Source: Rhodospirillales bacterium
GTDB taxonomy: Bacteria > Pseudomonadota > Alphaproteobacteria > Acetobacterales > Acetobacteraceae
Direction of reading: 5' to 3'
DNA: 64,000 nucleotides
Assembly (NCBI GenBank): GCA_947447625.1
Contig: CANFKS010000005.1
Span: forward strand, 1 to 64,000
In this document: positions 1 to 7,582 of the stretch, one piece after another
Numbering within the stretch: position 1 is the first letter of the stretch
Layout of the letters: the number at the start of each line of letters is the position of its first letter
Program-made: the position numbers and the translations under genes
The notes under the pieces: generated by a model
The model's database searches: none
Told to the model about the DNA's origin: nothing
The model's input: the letters and a program-made list of their open reading frames with translations, nothing else

Positions 1-20
1 ACACTGCCGCACCTCGGTAA

Positions 21-40
21 AATCGTCTAAAAATTGTGCA
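21..40. promoter_or_regulatory. Candidate NtrC upstream activating element (copy 1)
   Basis: This 20-base element matches bases 1638-1657 at 15 of 20 positions (shared pattern AATCGYCYAARRRTTGTGCA). Both copies lie upstream of a sigma-54 promoter, here about 70 bases before the -24 box. Read on the other strand it starts TGCAC, one half of the NtrC consensus TGCACC-N5-GGTGCA; the second half is degenerate. The NtrC assignment is inference. Confidence 0.4.
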
Positions 41-82
41 AATGCCCTATTTTAGATCGAACACCTACGCGCCAATAGCGCC

Positions 83-105
83 AATTGATCGAAAATCGTT
101 CAATT
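83..105. promoter_or_regulatory. Near-perfect inverted repeat just upstream of the -24 box
   Basis: AATTGATCGA (83-92), spacer AAA, TCGTTCAATT (96-105): 9 of 10 positions pair. It ends 4 bases before the sigma-54 -24 element of urtA. It could be an operator, a bending-protein site, or the tail of a terminator from a gene left of the window. The binding protein is unknown. Confidence 0.4.
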
Positions 106-109
106 TTTC

Positions 110-125
110 TGGCACGACCTTTGCA
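110..125 (+). promoter_or_regulatory. Sigma-54 (-24/-12) promoter of urtA
   Basis: TGGCACG (110-116), four bases, TTGCA (121-125) matches the RpoN consensus TGGCACG-N4-TTGCW at every fixed position. It lies 58 bases before the urtA start codon, leaving room for a 5' leader with the ribosome site GAGGGAGA (173-180). It implies enhancer-dependent, nitrogen-regulated transcription. Confidence 0.85.
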
Positions 126-183
126 AATGAACCTTCAGCCGCGACGCAGCCCGCGTCAGAGGCCTTAAAAATGAGGGAGACTC

Positions 184-1482
184 ATGGCATCTTTCCGCAA
201 CTGGCTGCGTGGCGCCGGCCTGGCCGCCGCGACCGCCGCCGCCGTTTTGACCGGGGCGCATGACGCCCAGGCGCAAGCGACCATCAAGGTTGGCATCCTC
301 CATTCGCTCTCCGGCACCATGGCGATCAGCGAGACCACGCTGAAAGACGTCATGCTCATGCTGATCGAGGAGCAGAACAAGAAAGGTGGCGTGCTCGGCA
401 AGAAGCTTGAAGCCGTCGTCGTCGACCCGGCCTCGAACTGGCCGCTGTTCGCCGAGAAGGCCCGCCAGCTCATCGCCGTCGACAAGGTCGCCGCCGTGTT
501 CGGCTGCTGGACCTCGGTGTCGCGCAAGTCGGTGCTGCCGGTGTTCGAGGAACTGAACTCGATCCTGTTCTATCCCGTGCAGTACGAGGGCGAAGAATCG
601 TCCAAGAACGTGTTCTACACCGGTGCGGCGCCGAACCAGCAGGCGATCCCGGCGGTTGACTACCTGGCCAAGGAAGAAAAAGTGCAGCGTTGGGTGCTCG
701 CCGGCACCGACTACGTTTACCCGCGCACGACCAACAAGATCCTCGAGGCGTACCTGAAGTCGAAGGGCGTCAAGGACGAGGATATCATGATCAACTACAC
801 GCCATTCGGCCATAGCGACTGGCAGAACATCGTGGCCTCGATCAAGAAGTTCGGCACCGCCGGCAAGAAGACCGCCGTGGTCTCGACCATCAACGGTGAC
901 GCCAACGTGCCGTTCTACAAGGAACTCGGCAACCAGGGCCTCAAGGCGACCGATATCCCGGTTGTGGCGTTCTCGGTCGGCGAGGAAGAACTGGCCGGCA
1001 TCGACACCAAGCCGCTGCTCGGGCATCTGGCCGCGTGGAACTATTTCCAATCGGTCGAGAATGCCGACAACAAGGCATTCATCGCGAAGTGGCAGGCGTT
1101 CACCAAAAACCCGAAGCGCGTGACCAACGACCCGATGGAAGCCCATGTGGTCGGCTTCGCCATGTGGATCAAGGCGATCGAAAAGGCCGGCACGACGGAT
1201 CCGGCCGCGGTGATCGACGCGATGATCGGCATTTCGGTGCCGAACCTGACCGGCGGCTTCTCGGCGATGATGCCGAACCATCACATCACCAAGCCCGTGC
1301 TGATCGGCGAAGTGAAGGGCGATGGGCAGTTCAACGTGGTGTGGCAGACCGCCGGCACCGTGGTGGCGCAGGAATGGTCCCCGCATCTGGAAGGCTCGCG
1401 CGACCTGATCTCCGATTGGCGCGCCCCGCTCTCCTGCGGCAACTTCAACGTCAAGACGGGCAAGTGCGGCGGCAAGATGTAA
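184..1482 (+). CDS. urtA: Urea ABC transporter, periplasmic urea-binding protein
   Basis: 432-residue binding protein of the branched-chain-amino-acid/amide type I fold that delivers urea to the UrtBC permease. An N-terminal signal peptide (hydrophobic AGLAAATAAAVLTG, likely cleavage after AQA near residue 31) directs export. The mature region opens TIKVGILHSLSGTMAISE, the family's usual start, and has the UrtA-typical FGCWTSVSRKSVLPVFE and FYPVQYEGEESS segments. A strong ribosome site lies just before the ATG. It is expressed from its own sigma-54 promoter and followed by an intrinsic terminator, consistent with binding protein being needed in excess over permease. The downstream urt and urease genes make urea the near-certain ligand. 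Confidence 0.96.
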   Translation: MASFRNWLRGAGLAAATAAAVLTGAHDAQAQATIKVGILHSLSGTMAISETTLKDVMLMLIEEQNKKGGVLGKKLEAVVVDPASNWPLFAEKARQLIAVDKVAAVFGCWTSVSRKSVLPVFEELNSILFYPVQYEGEESSKNVFYTGAAPNQQAIPAVDYLAKEEKVQRWVLAGTDYVYPRTTNKILEAYLKSKGVKDEDIMINYTPFGHSDWQNIVASIKKFGTAGKKTAVVSTINGDANVPFYKELGNQGLKATDIPVVAFSVGEEELAGIDTKPLLGHLAAWNYFQSVENADNKAFIAKWQAFTKNPKRVTNDPMEAHVVGFAMWIKAIEKAGTTDPAAVIDAMIGISVPNLTGGFSAMMPNHHITKPVLIGEVKGDGQFNVVWQTAGTVVAQEWSPHLEGSRDLISDWRAPLSCGNFNVKTGKCGGKM

Positions 1483-1510
1483 TCCACCTCGCCTGATCCC
1501 GCCTATCCGG

Positions 1511-1543
1511 ACCCCGGGGCAGTGCGCTGCTCCGGGGTTTTTT
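1511..1543 (+). terminator. Intrinsic terminator after urtA
   Basis: ACCCCGGGGCAG, a 4-base loop, then CTGCTCCGGGGT followed by six Ts. It begins 28 bases after the urtA stop and should end or attenuate the urtA transcript, so the genes downstream need the second promoter at 1707. Confidence 0.85.
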
Positions 1544-1558
1544 GTTGCCTGACAAGAT

Positions 1559-1593
1559 AAGGAGAGCTTTTTTTGCAAAGAGAAGCGTTGCCT
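1559..1593. repeat. Degenerate T-rich/A-rich hairpin relic
   Basis: A GCTTTTTTTGCAAAGAGAAGCG core flanked by AGGAGA and TTGCC resembles a decayed copy of the perfect hairpin at 57143-57182: the right arm agrees well, the left arm has lost bases. It sits in the 291-base gap between urtA and urtB. Confidence 0.4.
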
Positions 1594-1637
1594 TCGCCTT
1601 GATCCCACCCGCGCCGGTTGATCGCAAACCGGTCAGA

Positions 1638-1657
1638 AATCGCCCAAGGGTTGTGCA
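1638..1657. promoter_or_regulatory. Candidate NtrC upstream activating element (copy 2)
   Basis: Second copy of the element at 21-40 (15/20 identical), here 49 bases upstream of the -24 box of the urtB promoter. Finding the same word before two separate sigma-54 promoters is the main argument that it is an activator site. Confidence 0.4.
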
Positions 1658-1706
1658 GTTTCCCGATGGTGGCTGATTTCCTGAGGGAAATCCGGCCCGA
1701 GTGCGG

Positions 1707-1722
1707 TGGCACGGCGGTTGCA
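1707..1722 (+). promoter_or_regulatory. Sigma-54 (-24/-12) promoter of urtB and downstream genes
   Basis: TGGCACG (1707-1713), GCGG, TTGCA (1718-1722): a second full consensus RpoN promoter. Transcription would start near 1734, which excludes the in-frame ATG at 1618 as urtB start and fits the GTG at 1774. It probably drives urtBCDE and the coupled urease genes. Confidence 0.85.
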
Positions 1723-1773
1723 AACACGATCGGGACGGCCGGCATGTGTGGCTGGTTGGACCGGGAGAACGAC

Positions 1774-3360
1774 GTGTCAGGCTTTATCCGGCGGTTATGT
1801 GCTTTGGTGATGGGCCTGGTGCTGGTTGGTCCGGCGTTGGGCCATGCGCAGGATGATCCGTTTGCCGGGCTGGCCGGTAGCGGGTTCGACGATATCAGGC
1901 GGGGGGTTGAGACCTTGGCAACCGCGGCGCCGCCGCAGGCTGCGGCGACGATCCTGGCGTTGCAGGCGGGGGCGCTGTTCGCGGGGGCGGATGGCGGGCT
2001 GTTCATCAAGGCGGGGGACGGGTTTGTCGATGCGCGGACCGGCAAGGCGGTGGCGGTCCCGGAGGGGGTGAAGGCGGTTCGGGTCAATAATGGGGTGCGC
2101 CGGGCGATCGAGGCGGCGATGGGGGGGCTGACGCTGTTCAGCCCCGACCCGGTGGTGCGGCGCAGCGCGGCGGAGGCGGTGTTGAAGTCCCGCGATGCAG
2201 CGGCTTTGCCGGCTTTGACGCGCGCGATCGCTGCGGAAAAGGACGAGGGGATCCGCGGCGTGATGCAGCAGGCGCGGGCAGCCGCGGTGCTGGCGACGGC
2301 GGATGCCACGCAGGCGGAGCGAATTGCGGCGGTTGGGGTGTTGCGGGCGCGCGGGGATCTGGATGCGCGGGCGATGCTGGCGTCGTTGACGGACCAACCG
2401 GCGGCGGTGCGCGAGGCGGCGGCGGTGGCGGTGGTGGCGATCGATCGGATGGTGCAGTTGTGGGGTTTGGCGCAGGGGGTGTTCTACGGGTTGTCGCTGG
2501 GGTCGGTGTTGTTGCTGGCGGCGGCGGGGCTGGCGATCACGTTCGGCGTGATGGGCATCATCAACATGGCGCATGGCGAGATGGTGATGATCGGGGCCTA
2601 CACGACATTCGCGGTGCAGGAAGTGATCCGGGCGCGGGCGCCGTGGTTGTTCGAGGCGAGTTTGTTCATCGCGGTGCCGGTGGCGTTTATGGTGTCGGGC
2701 GCGGTTGGGGTAGCGATCGAGCGGGGGTTGCTGCGCTTCCTGTATGGGCGGCCGCTGGAGACGTTGCTGGCGACATGGGGGGTGTCGCTCGCGTTGCAGC
2801 AAACGGTGCGGAGCCTGTTTGGGGCGTCGAACCGCGATGTGGGGACGCCGGCTTGGATGAGCGGGGCGACGCAGTGGGGGGGGCTGACGATCACGTATAA
2901 CCGGTTGGTGATCGTTGTTTTTGCTGTTCTGGTGGTGGCGGCGTTGATGGCGGCGTTGCGGTACACGGCGCTCGGGTTGCGGATGCGGGCGGTGACGCAG
3001 AACCGGCGGATGGCGGCCTCGATGGGAATCCGCACGCCGTGGGTGGATGCGATGACGTTCGGGCTGGGCTCGGGGGTTGCGGGGATGGCGGGCGTGGCGT
3101 TGAGCCAGATCGATAACGTCAGCCCCAATCTGGGGCAGGGCTACATCATCGACAGCTTCATGGTGGTGGTGTTTGGCGGCGTGGGGAATTTGTGGGGAAC
3201 GGTGGTGAGCGCGATGACGCTTGGGATCGTCAACAAGTTCCTGGAGCCTTTGGCCGGGGCGGTGTTGGGGAAGATCGTGGTGCTGGTGCTGTTGATCCTG
3301 TTCATCCAGCGCAAGCCGCGCGGGATGTTTCCGATCAAGGGTCGGGCGGTGGAAGCATGA
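1774..3360 (+). CDS. urtB: Urea ABC transporter permease
   Basis: 528-residue LivH-type inner-membrane permease. GTG start chosen because GGGAG (1763-1767) is correctly spaced and the site lies downstream of the sigma-54 promoter; longer in-frame starts at 1618 and 1744 are less likely. Residues 1-25 form a signal/anchor (ALVMGLVLVGPALGHAQ). About 200 residues of extracytoplasmic HEAT-like sequence follow, the extra N-terminal domain typical of UrtB, and then the multi-spanning permease from about residue 230, with the family motif GLAITFGVMGIINMAHGE. The coding strand is strikingly G-rich compared with urtA. Its stop overlaps the first of two mini-ORFs leading into urtC. Confidence 0.95.
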   Translation: MSGFIRRLCALVMGLVLVGPALGHAQDDPFAGLAGSGFDDIRRGVETLATAAPPQAAATILALQAGALFAGADGGLFIKAGDGFVDARTGKAVAVPEGVKAVRVNNGVRRAIEAAMGGLTLFSPDPVVRRSAAEAVLKSRDAAALPALTRAIAAEKDEGIRGVMQQARAAAVLATADATQAERIAAVGVLRARGDLDARAMLASLTDQPAAVREAAAVAVVAIDRMVQLWGLAQGVFYGLSLGSVLLLAAAGLAITFGVMGIINMAHGEMVMIGAYTTFAVQEVIRARAPWLFEASLFIAVPVAFMVSGAVGVAIERGLLRFLYGRPLETLLATWGVSLALQQTVRSLFGASNRDVGTPAWMSGATQWGGLTITYNRLVIVVFAVLVVAALMAALRYTALGLRMRAVTQNRRMAASMGIRTPWVDAMTFGLGSGVAGMAGVALSQIDNVSPNLGQGYIIDSFMVVVFGGVGNLWGTVVSAMTLGIVNKFLEPLAGAVLGKIVVLVLLILFIQRKPRGMFPIKGRAVEA

Positions 3361-3401
3361 GCGGCAGCGAGCATCGCGAGCGCGAGCGGAGAGAAGCATG
3401 A
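3357..3401 (+). CDS. Mini-ORF 1 between urtB and urtC
   Basis: A 14-codon frame (MSGSEHRERERREA) whose ATG overlaps the urtB stop (ATGA) and whose own TGA overlaps the next ATG. Its 3' end carries GGAGAGAA, a ribosome-binding sequence for the following start. It may be a translated coupling peptide or just a duplicated leader; no known family is recognised. Confidence 0.35.
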   Translation: MSGSEHRERERREA

Positions 3402-3457
3402 GCGGCAGCGAGCACAGCGAGCGCGAGCACAGCGAGCGCGAGCGGAGAGAATCATGA
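3398..3457 (+). CDS. Mini-ORF 2 between urtB and urtC
   Basis: A 19-codon frame (MSGSEHSEREHSERERRES) that is a duplicate of mini-ORF 1 with an internal 15-base duplication (CACAGCGAGCGCGAG twice). It starts on the ATGA at the end of mini-ORF 1 and ends on the ATGA of urtC, again with GGAGAGAA before the next start. Seen directly; translation is inferred. Confidence 0.35.
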   Translation: MSGSEHSEREHSERERRES

Positions 3458-4506
3458 CCCGCGCATCGGTGATTCTGTGCCTGGCCGCCATTCTGGGGGG
3501 GGCGGCGCTGGTGGCGGCGGGCAATGCGTCGGGCCTGGTGCCGACCTATGTGGTGTCGCTGATCGGGAAGTATTTGTGCTTTGCCATTCTGGCGCTGGCG
3601 GTGGATCTGGTTTGGGGGTTTGCCGGGATATTGTCACTGGGCCATGCGGCGTTTTTTGCGCTCGGCGGCTATGCGATGGGCATGTATCTGATGCGCCAGA
3701 TCGGGACGCGCGGCGTCTACGGCAATCCGGTGTTGCCGGATTTCATGGTGTTTCTGAACTACAAGGCGCTGCCGTGGACGTGGTACGGGTTCGACAACCC
3801 GCTGTTTGCGATCCTGATGGCTCTGGCGGTGCCGGGGGTGTTGGCCTGGGTGTTCGGGTGGTTCGCGTTTCGCAGCCGGGTTTCGGGGGTGTATCTGTCG
3901 ATCATCACGCAGGCGATGACGTATGCGCTGCTGCTGGCGTTTTTCCGCAATGACATGGGGTTTGGCGGGAACAACGGGCTGACGGATTTCAAGGATATCT
4001 TCGGGTATCCGTTGCAGTCCGACGGGGTCAGGCGCGGATTGTTCATCGCGAGCGCGGTGGTGCTGGCGGGGGCGTTGATCGTGGCGCGGTCGGTGGTGAC
4101 AAGCCGGTTCGGCAAGGTGTTGATCGCAATGCGGGATGCCGAGAGCCGGACGCGGTTTTTGGGGTATCGGCCGGAGCGCTACAAGCTGTTTGTGTTCGTG
4201 CTGTCGGCCGTGATGGCGGGGATCGGGGGGGCGCTCTATGTCCCGCAGGTCGGGATCATCAATCCGTCGGAGTTCGCGCCGGGCAATTCGATCGAGGCGG
4301 TGATCTGGGTGGCGGTTGGCGGGCGGGGGACGCTGGTGGGCGCCATCCTGGGAGCCATCCTGGTCAATGCCGGCAAGACCTATCTGACCGGGGCGATGCC
4401 GGAGATTTGGCTGTTCGCGCTGGGCGCGTTGTTCATCGGGGTGACGTTGTTGTTGCCGCACGGGATTGTCGGGTTGTTCGGCAAGCGGGAGGCGCGCAAG
4501 TCATGA
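3454..4506 (+). CDS. urtC: Urea ABC transporter permease
   Basis: 350-residue LivM-type permease that pairs with UrtB. Hydrophobic from residue 5 with multiple predicted spans; the DLVWGFAGILSLGHAAFFALGGYAMG stretch (about residues 50-75) and the NGLTDFKDIFG segment are typical of UrtC. The ATG overlaps the stop of mini-ORF 2 and is preceded by GGAGAGAA. Its stop overlaps the urtD start, so synthesis of the membrane and ATPase subunits is translationally coupled. Confidence 0.95.
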   Translation: MTRASVILCLAAILGGAALVAAGNASGLVPTYVVSLIGKYLCFAILALAVDLVWGFAGILSLGHAAFFALGGYAMGMYLMRQIGTRGVYGNPVLPDFMVFLNYKALPWTWYGFDNPLFAILMALAVPGVLAWVFGWFAFRSRVSGVYLSIITQAMTYALLLAFFRNDMGFGGNNGLTDFKDIFGYPLQSDGVRRGLFIASAVVLAGALIVARSVVTSRFGKVLIAMRDAESRTRFLGYRPERYKLFVFVLSAVMAGIGGALYVPQVGIINPSEFAPGNSIEAVIWVAVGGRGTLVGAILGAILVNAGKTYLTGAMPEIWLFALGALFIGVTLLLPHGIVGLFGKREARKS

Positions 4507-5246
4507 GCACCGAGACGATCCTGTATCTCGATGGCGTGTCGGTCAGTTTCGATGGGTTCAAGGCGCTCAATGTGTTGTCGCTCGTTTTGCAGAAGGGCGA
4601 GATGCGCGCCGTGATCGGGCCGAACGGGGCAGGCAAGACCACGATGATGGATGTGATCACCGGCAAGACCAGGCCGGACGAGGGCAAGGTGATCTTCGGC
4701 AACAACACGGATCTGACGGCGCTCGATGAACCCTCGATCGCGGCGTTGGGGATCGGGCGGAAGTTTCAGAAGCCGACCGTGTTCGAACCGCATACGGTGT
4801 GGGACAATTTCATGCTGTCGTTGTCGGGCGACCGGCGGCCGCGCTTCACGTTGTGGGCGCGCGAGACGCCCGGCGAGCGGGAGCGGATCGAGGCGCTGTT
4901 GGAGACGACGAAGCTCGTGGAGCACCGGCATCGCCGCGCCGGGGATTTGAGCCATGGGCAGAAGCAGTGGCTGGAGATCGGGATGCTGCTGGCGCAGGAG
5001 CCGGCGTTGCTGCTGGTCGATGAGCCGGTGGCAGGGATGACGGATGCAGAGACCGAGCAGACCGCAATTTTGTTGCGGGAAATCAACAAGACGCGGTCGG
5101 TGGTGGTGGTGGAGCATGACATGCATTTTGTGCGCGCGCTCGACGTGAAGGTGACGGTGTTGCACGAGGGGGGCGTGTTGTCGGAGGGCACGATCGATCA
5201 TGTGAGCAGCGATCCGCGGGTCGTCGAAGTGTATCTGGGGCGCTGA
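4503..5246 (+). CDS. urtD: Urea ABC transporter ATP-binding protein
   Basis: 247-residue LivG-type ATPase. ATG at 4503 overlaps the urtC stop (ATGA); an in-frame ATG at 4407 lies inside urtC and is rejected. Walker A GPNGAGKTT near residue 38, signature region LSHGQKQWLEIGMLL, Walker B LLLVDEPVAGMT and switch His in VVVVEHDMHFV are all intact. The C-terminal DPRVVEVYLGR is the LivG-type ending. Works with UrtE on the cytoplasmic face of UrtBC. Confidence 0.95.
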   Translation: MSTETILYLDGVSVSFDGFKALNVLSLVLQKGEMRAVIGPNGAGKTTMMDVITGKTRPDEGKVIFGNNTDLTALDEPSIAALGIGRKFQKPTVFEPHTVWDNFMLSLSGDRRPRFTLWARETPGERERIEALLETTKLVEHRHRRAGDLSHGQKQWLEIGMLLAQEPALLLVDEPVAGMTDAETEQTAILLREINKTRSVVVVEHDMHFVRALDVKVTVLHEGGVLSEGTIDHVSSDPRVVEVYLGR

Positions 5247-5249
5247 AGG

Positions 5250-5945
5250 ATGCTCGAAGTGAAAAATGTGGTGCTGCATTACGGGGCGGCGCTGGCGTTG
5301 CGGGATGTGTCGTTGACGGCGGTGCCGGGCGAGGTGACGTGTCTGCTGGGGCGCAACGGGGTCGGCAAGACGAGCCTGTTGCGCGCGATCACCGGGGTGC
5401 ATCCGGTGAGCCAGGGCAGCATCCTGTGGGAGGGCCAGGACATCACGGCGCTGCCGCAGTTCGAGCGGGCGCGGCGTGGGATAGCGACGGTGCCGCAGGG
5501 ACGGGATATTTTTCCGCTGTTGACGGTTCGGGAGAATTTGGAGACCGGGTTTGCGGTGCTGCCGCGGGGGCAGCGGCGGGTGCCGGAGGAGATGTTCGCG
5601 TTGTTTCCGATCCTCAAGACGATGCTGGGGCGGCGGGGCGGCGATTTGTCGGGCGGGCAGCAGCAGCAATTGGCGATTGCCCGCGCGCTGGTGATGAAGC
5701 CCAGGCTGCTGGTGCTGGACGAGCCGACGGAGGGGATTCAGCCGAGCATCATCAAGGACATCGGGCGGATCATCGACCTGTTGCGCAGCCGGGGGGATAT
5801 GGCAATTTTACTGGTGGAGCAGTATTTCGATTTCGCGCGGGATTTGGCGAGCCGGATCGTGGTGATGGACCGGGGGGAGATTGTGTTGAACGGGCTGCGC
5901 GATGAATTGGACCATGACGATGTGCGGCGCAGGGTTTCGGTGTGA
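5250..5945 (+). CDS. urtE: Urea ABC transporter ATP-binding protein
   Basis: 231-residue LivF-type ATPase, second ATPase of the urea importer. It starts 3 bases after urtD and begins MLEVKNVVLHYGAALALRDVS. Walker A GRNGVGKTSLL near residue 35, signature LSGGQQQQLAIARAL, Walker B LLVLDEPTEGIQPSI and H-loop VEQYF follow; the H-loop carries Q-Y in the pattern usual for LivF/UrtE. The end of the gene abuts the hairpin at 5961-5990 before ureD. Confidence 0.95.
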   Translation: MLEVKNVVLHYGAALALRDVSLTAVPGEVTCLLGRNGVGKTSLLRAITGVHPVSQGSILWEGQDITALPQFERARRGIATVPQGRDIFPLLTVRENLETGFAVLPRGQRRVPEEMFALFPILKTMLGRRGGDLSGGQQQQLAIARALVMKPRLLVLDEPTEGIQPSIIKDIGRIIDLLRSRGDMAILLVEQYFDFARDLASRIVVMDRGEIVLNGLRDELDHDDVRRRVSV

Positions 5946-5960
5946 GACAGCCGGAAGGCA

Positions 5961-5990
5961 GCGGTCGCTTTTGTGAACAAAAGCTCCGCG
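5961..5990. repeat. Hairpin between urtE and ureD
   Basis: GCGG-TC-GCTTTTGT-GA-ACAAAAGC-T-CCGC forms a stem with an 8-bp perfect core. It resembles the T-rich/A-rich hairpin at 57143-57182. Its position favours the ATG at 5996 over the GTG at 5942 as the ureD start and could tune mRNA stability at the transporter/urease boundary. There is no T tract. Confidence 0.5.
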
Positions 5991-5995
5991 GAAAA

Positions 5996-6808
5996 ATGCT
6001 GTCCCAACATCAGCGTGCCCAGGGCGAGTTGCAGGTTCGGCTCGGCCTGCGCGACGGGCGGACGGTGTTGCGCGATTTGCGGCAGCAGGGGTGTTTGAAG
6101 GCGCGGTTTCCGCATCCCGTTGGGGCGCATGAGACGGTGACGTTGAATACCTCGGGCGGCGTGGCGGGGGGGGATCGGCTGGAGTCGGTGTTGCATGTGG
6201 AGGCGGGTGCGCATGCTATTTTCGCGTCCCAGGCGGCGGAGCGGTTCTATCGGGCGTTGCCGGGCGATCCGCCGGCGCATGTGCGGACGGAATTGCGGGT
6301 GGAGGCCGGCGCAAGGGCCGAGTGGTTGCCGCAGGAGTCGATCCTGTTCGATGGCTGTGCGGTGGATCGGGTGTTGACGATCGAAATGGCCGGCGATGCC
6401 TCGGTGCTGGGGATGGAGGCGCTGATGTTCGGCAGGACAGCGATGGGGGAGCGGGTGGGGCATGCGCGGTTGAGCGACACAATACGGGTGCGGCGGGAGG
6501 GGCGGCTGGTGTTGCATGATGCGATCCGGATCGCGGGGGTGGCGGATGCGTTGGAGGCGCGGGCGGGGCTCGATGGCAATCGGGCAAGTGCGACGGTGTT
6601 TTGCGTGGCACCCGATGCAGAGGGGCGGCTTGAGGGGTTGCGCGCGGCGTGGGAGGCCGCGCCGGCCGAGACCGGAGCGAGTGCCTGGAACGGCATGCTG
6701 GTCGCGCGTATTCTGGCTCCCGATGCGGCGCGCTTGCGGGCGGCGCTGGTGATGGGGCTCAATCAATTGCGCGACGGCCGGGCCGTGCCGCGCGTGTGGA
6801 TGTGCTGA
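5996..6808 (+). CDS. ureD: Urease accessory protein UreD
   Basis: About 270-residue urease chaperone that binds apo-urease and, with UreF and UreG, forms the nickel-insertion complex. Family landmarks: [11 protein letters not shown] at the N terminus, [32 protein letters not shown] and [13 protein letters not shown] 5996 is preferred because the region before it forms a hairpin; the alternative is GTG 5942, overlapping the urtE stop and adding 18 residues. It is first of the urease genes and followed 10 bases later by ureA. Confidence 0.92.
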   Translation: MLSQHQRAQGELQVRLGLRDGRTVLRDLRQQGCLKARFPHPVGAHETVTLNTSGGVAGGDRLESVLHVEAGAHAIFASQAAERFYRALPGDPPAHVRTELRVEAGARAEWLPQESILFDGCAVDRVLTIEMAGDASVLGMEALMFGRTAMGERVGHARLSDTIRVRREGRLVLHDAIRIAGVADALEARAGLDGNRASATVFCVAPDAEGRLEGLRAAWEAAPAETGASAWNGMLVARILAPDAARLRAALVMGLNQLRDGRAVPRVWMC

Positions 6809-6818
6809 GGAGCATGCG

Positions 6819-7121
6819 ATGAACCTGACCCCGCGTGAAAAAGACAAATTGTTGATATCGATGGCCGCCATGGTGGCGCGGCGGCGGCTGGAGCGCGGGG
6901 TGAAACTCAACCACCCCGAGGCGATCGCGCTGATCACCGATTTCGTGGTGGAGGGGGCGCGGGATGGGCGTTCGGTGGCGGATTTGATGCAGATGGGGGC
7001 GCATGTGATCACGCGCGACCAGGTGATGGAGGGGATCGCGGAGATGATCCATGACGTGCAGGTGGAGGCGACGTTCCCGGACGGGACGAAGCTGGTCACG
7101 GTGCATGAGCCGATCCGATGA
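6819..7121 (+). CDS. ureA: Urease gamma subunit
   Basis: 100-residue gamma subunit of the (alpha-beta-gamma)3 urease; the length matches the bacterial family. Begins [23 protein letters not shown] and contains [22 protein letters not shown] and [24 protein letters not shown], all hallmarks. GAGGAG lies 6 bases before the ATG. Its stop overlaps the next gene (ATGA), which is a GNAT acetyltransferase rather than ureB. Confidence 0.97.
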   Translation: MNLTPREKDKLLISMAAMVARRRLERGVKLNHPEAIALITDFVVEGARDGRSVADLMQMGAHVITRDQVMEGIAEMIHDVQVEATFPDGTKLVTVHEPIR

Positions 7122-7582
7122 GTCTCACCATGGCAACCGTCGAGCGGGTCTCGCCTGATGCAGCGCACGCCGCGGCGCTGATCGCCAAGGCGGAGGCGGA
7201 GTTGGCGCAGCGCTATTCGCCGGAGCATCGCCATGGCCTGGCGGTGGATGCGCTGCTGGCGCAGCAAGCGCGGTTTTTCGTCATCATGCACGATGACGAG
7301 GCCGCGGGCTGCGGCGGGTATGTGGTGTTTGCGCCAGGGTTGGCCGAGTTGAAGCGGATGTATGTGGCGCGGCCGCATCGCGGGCATGGGCTGTCGCGGC
7401 AGGTGTTGCGCGCAATCGAGGCGGCGGCGGCGGCGGAGGGGGTGCGGGTGATGCATCTTGAAACCGGGACGCTGCAGTCCGAGGCGCTGGCGCTGTATCT
7501 GAGCGCGGGCTATCGGGTTTGCGGGAAGTTCGGGGCATACACGGATAGCCCGGTCAGCGTTTTCATGGAGAAGCACCTGTGA
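7118..7582 (+). CDS. GNAT-family N-acetyltransferase embedded in the urease operon
   Basis: 154 residues of the GNAT fold. The acetyl-CoA-binding segment is [22 protein letters not shown] (about residues 86-107), preceded by the beta-strand LAELKRMYV and followed by the C-terminal [27 protein letters not shown]. It overlaps ureA by 4 bases at its start and ureB by 4 at its end, so it is translated as part of the urease unit. GNAT enzymes modify amines, amino acids or proteins; the substrate is unknown. A link to urease assembly or to detoxifying a product is only inference. Confidence 0.88.
   Translation: MSLTMATVERVSPDAAHAAALIAKAEAELAQRYSPEHRHGLAVDALLAQQARFFVIMHDDEAAGCGGYVVFAPGLAELKRMYVARPHRGHGLSRQVLRAIEAAAAAEGVRVMHLETGTLQSEALALYLSAGYRVCGKFGAYTDSPVSVFMEKHL

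Noticed and set aside
100-1608. 502-codon minus-strand frame opposite urtA
   Set aside because: Shadow of urtA with no recognisable domain; it would cross the sigma-54 promoter and the terminator.
1618-1773. N-terminal extension of urtB from ATG 1618
   Set aside because: It spans the sigma-54 promoter and expected transcript start; GTG 1774 has a good ribosome site and begins the signal peptide.
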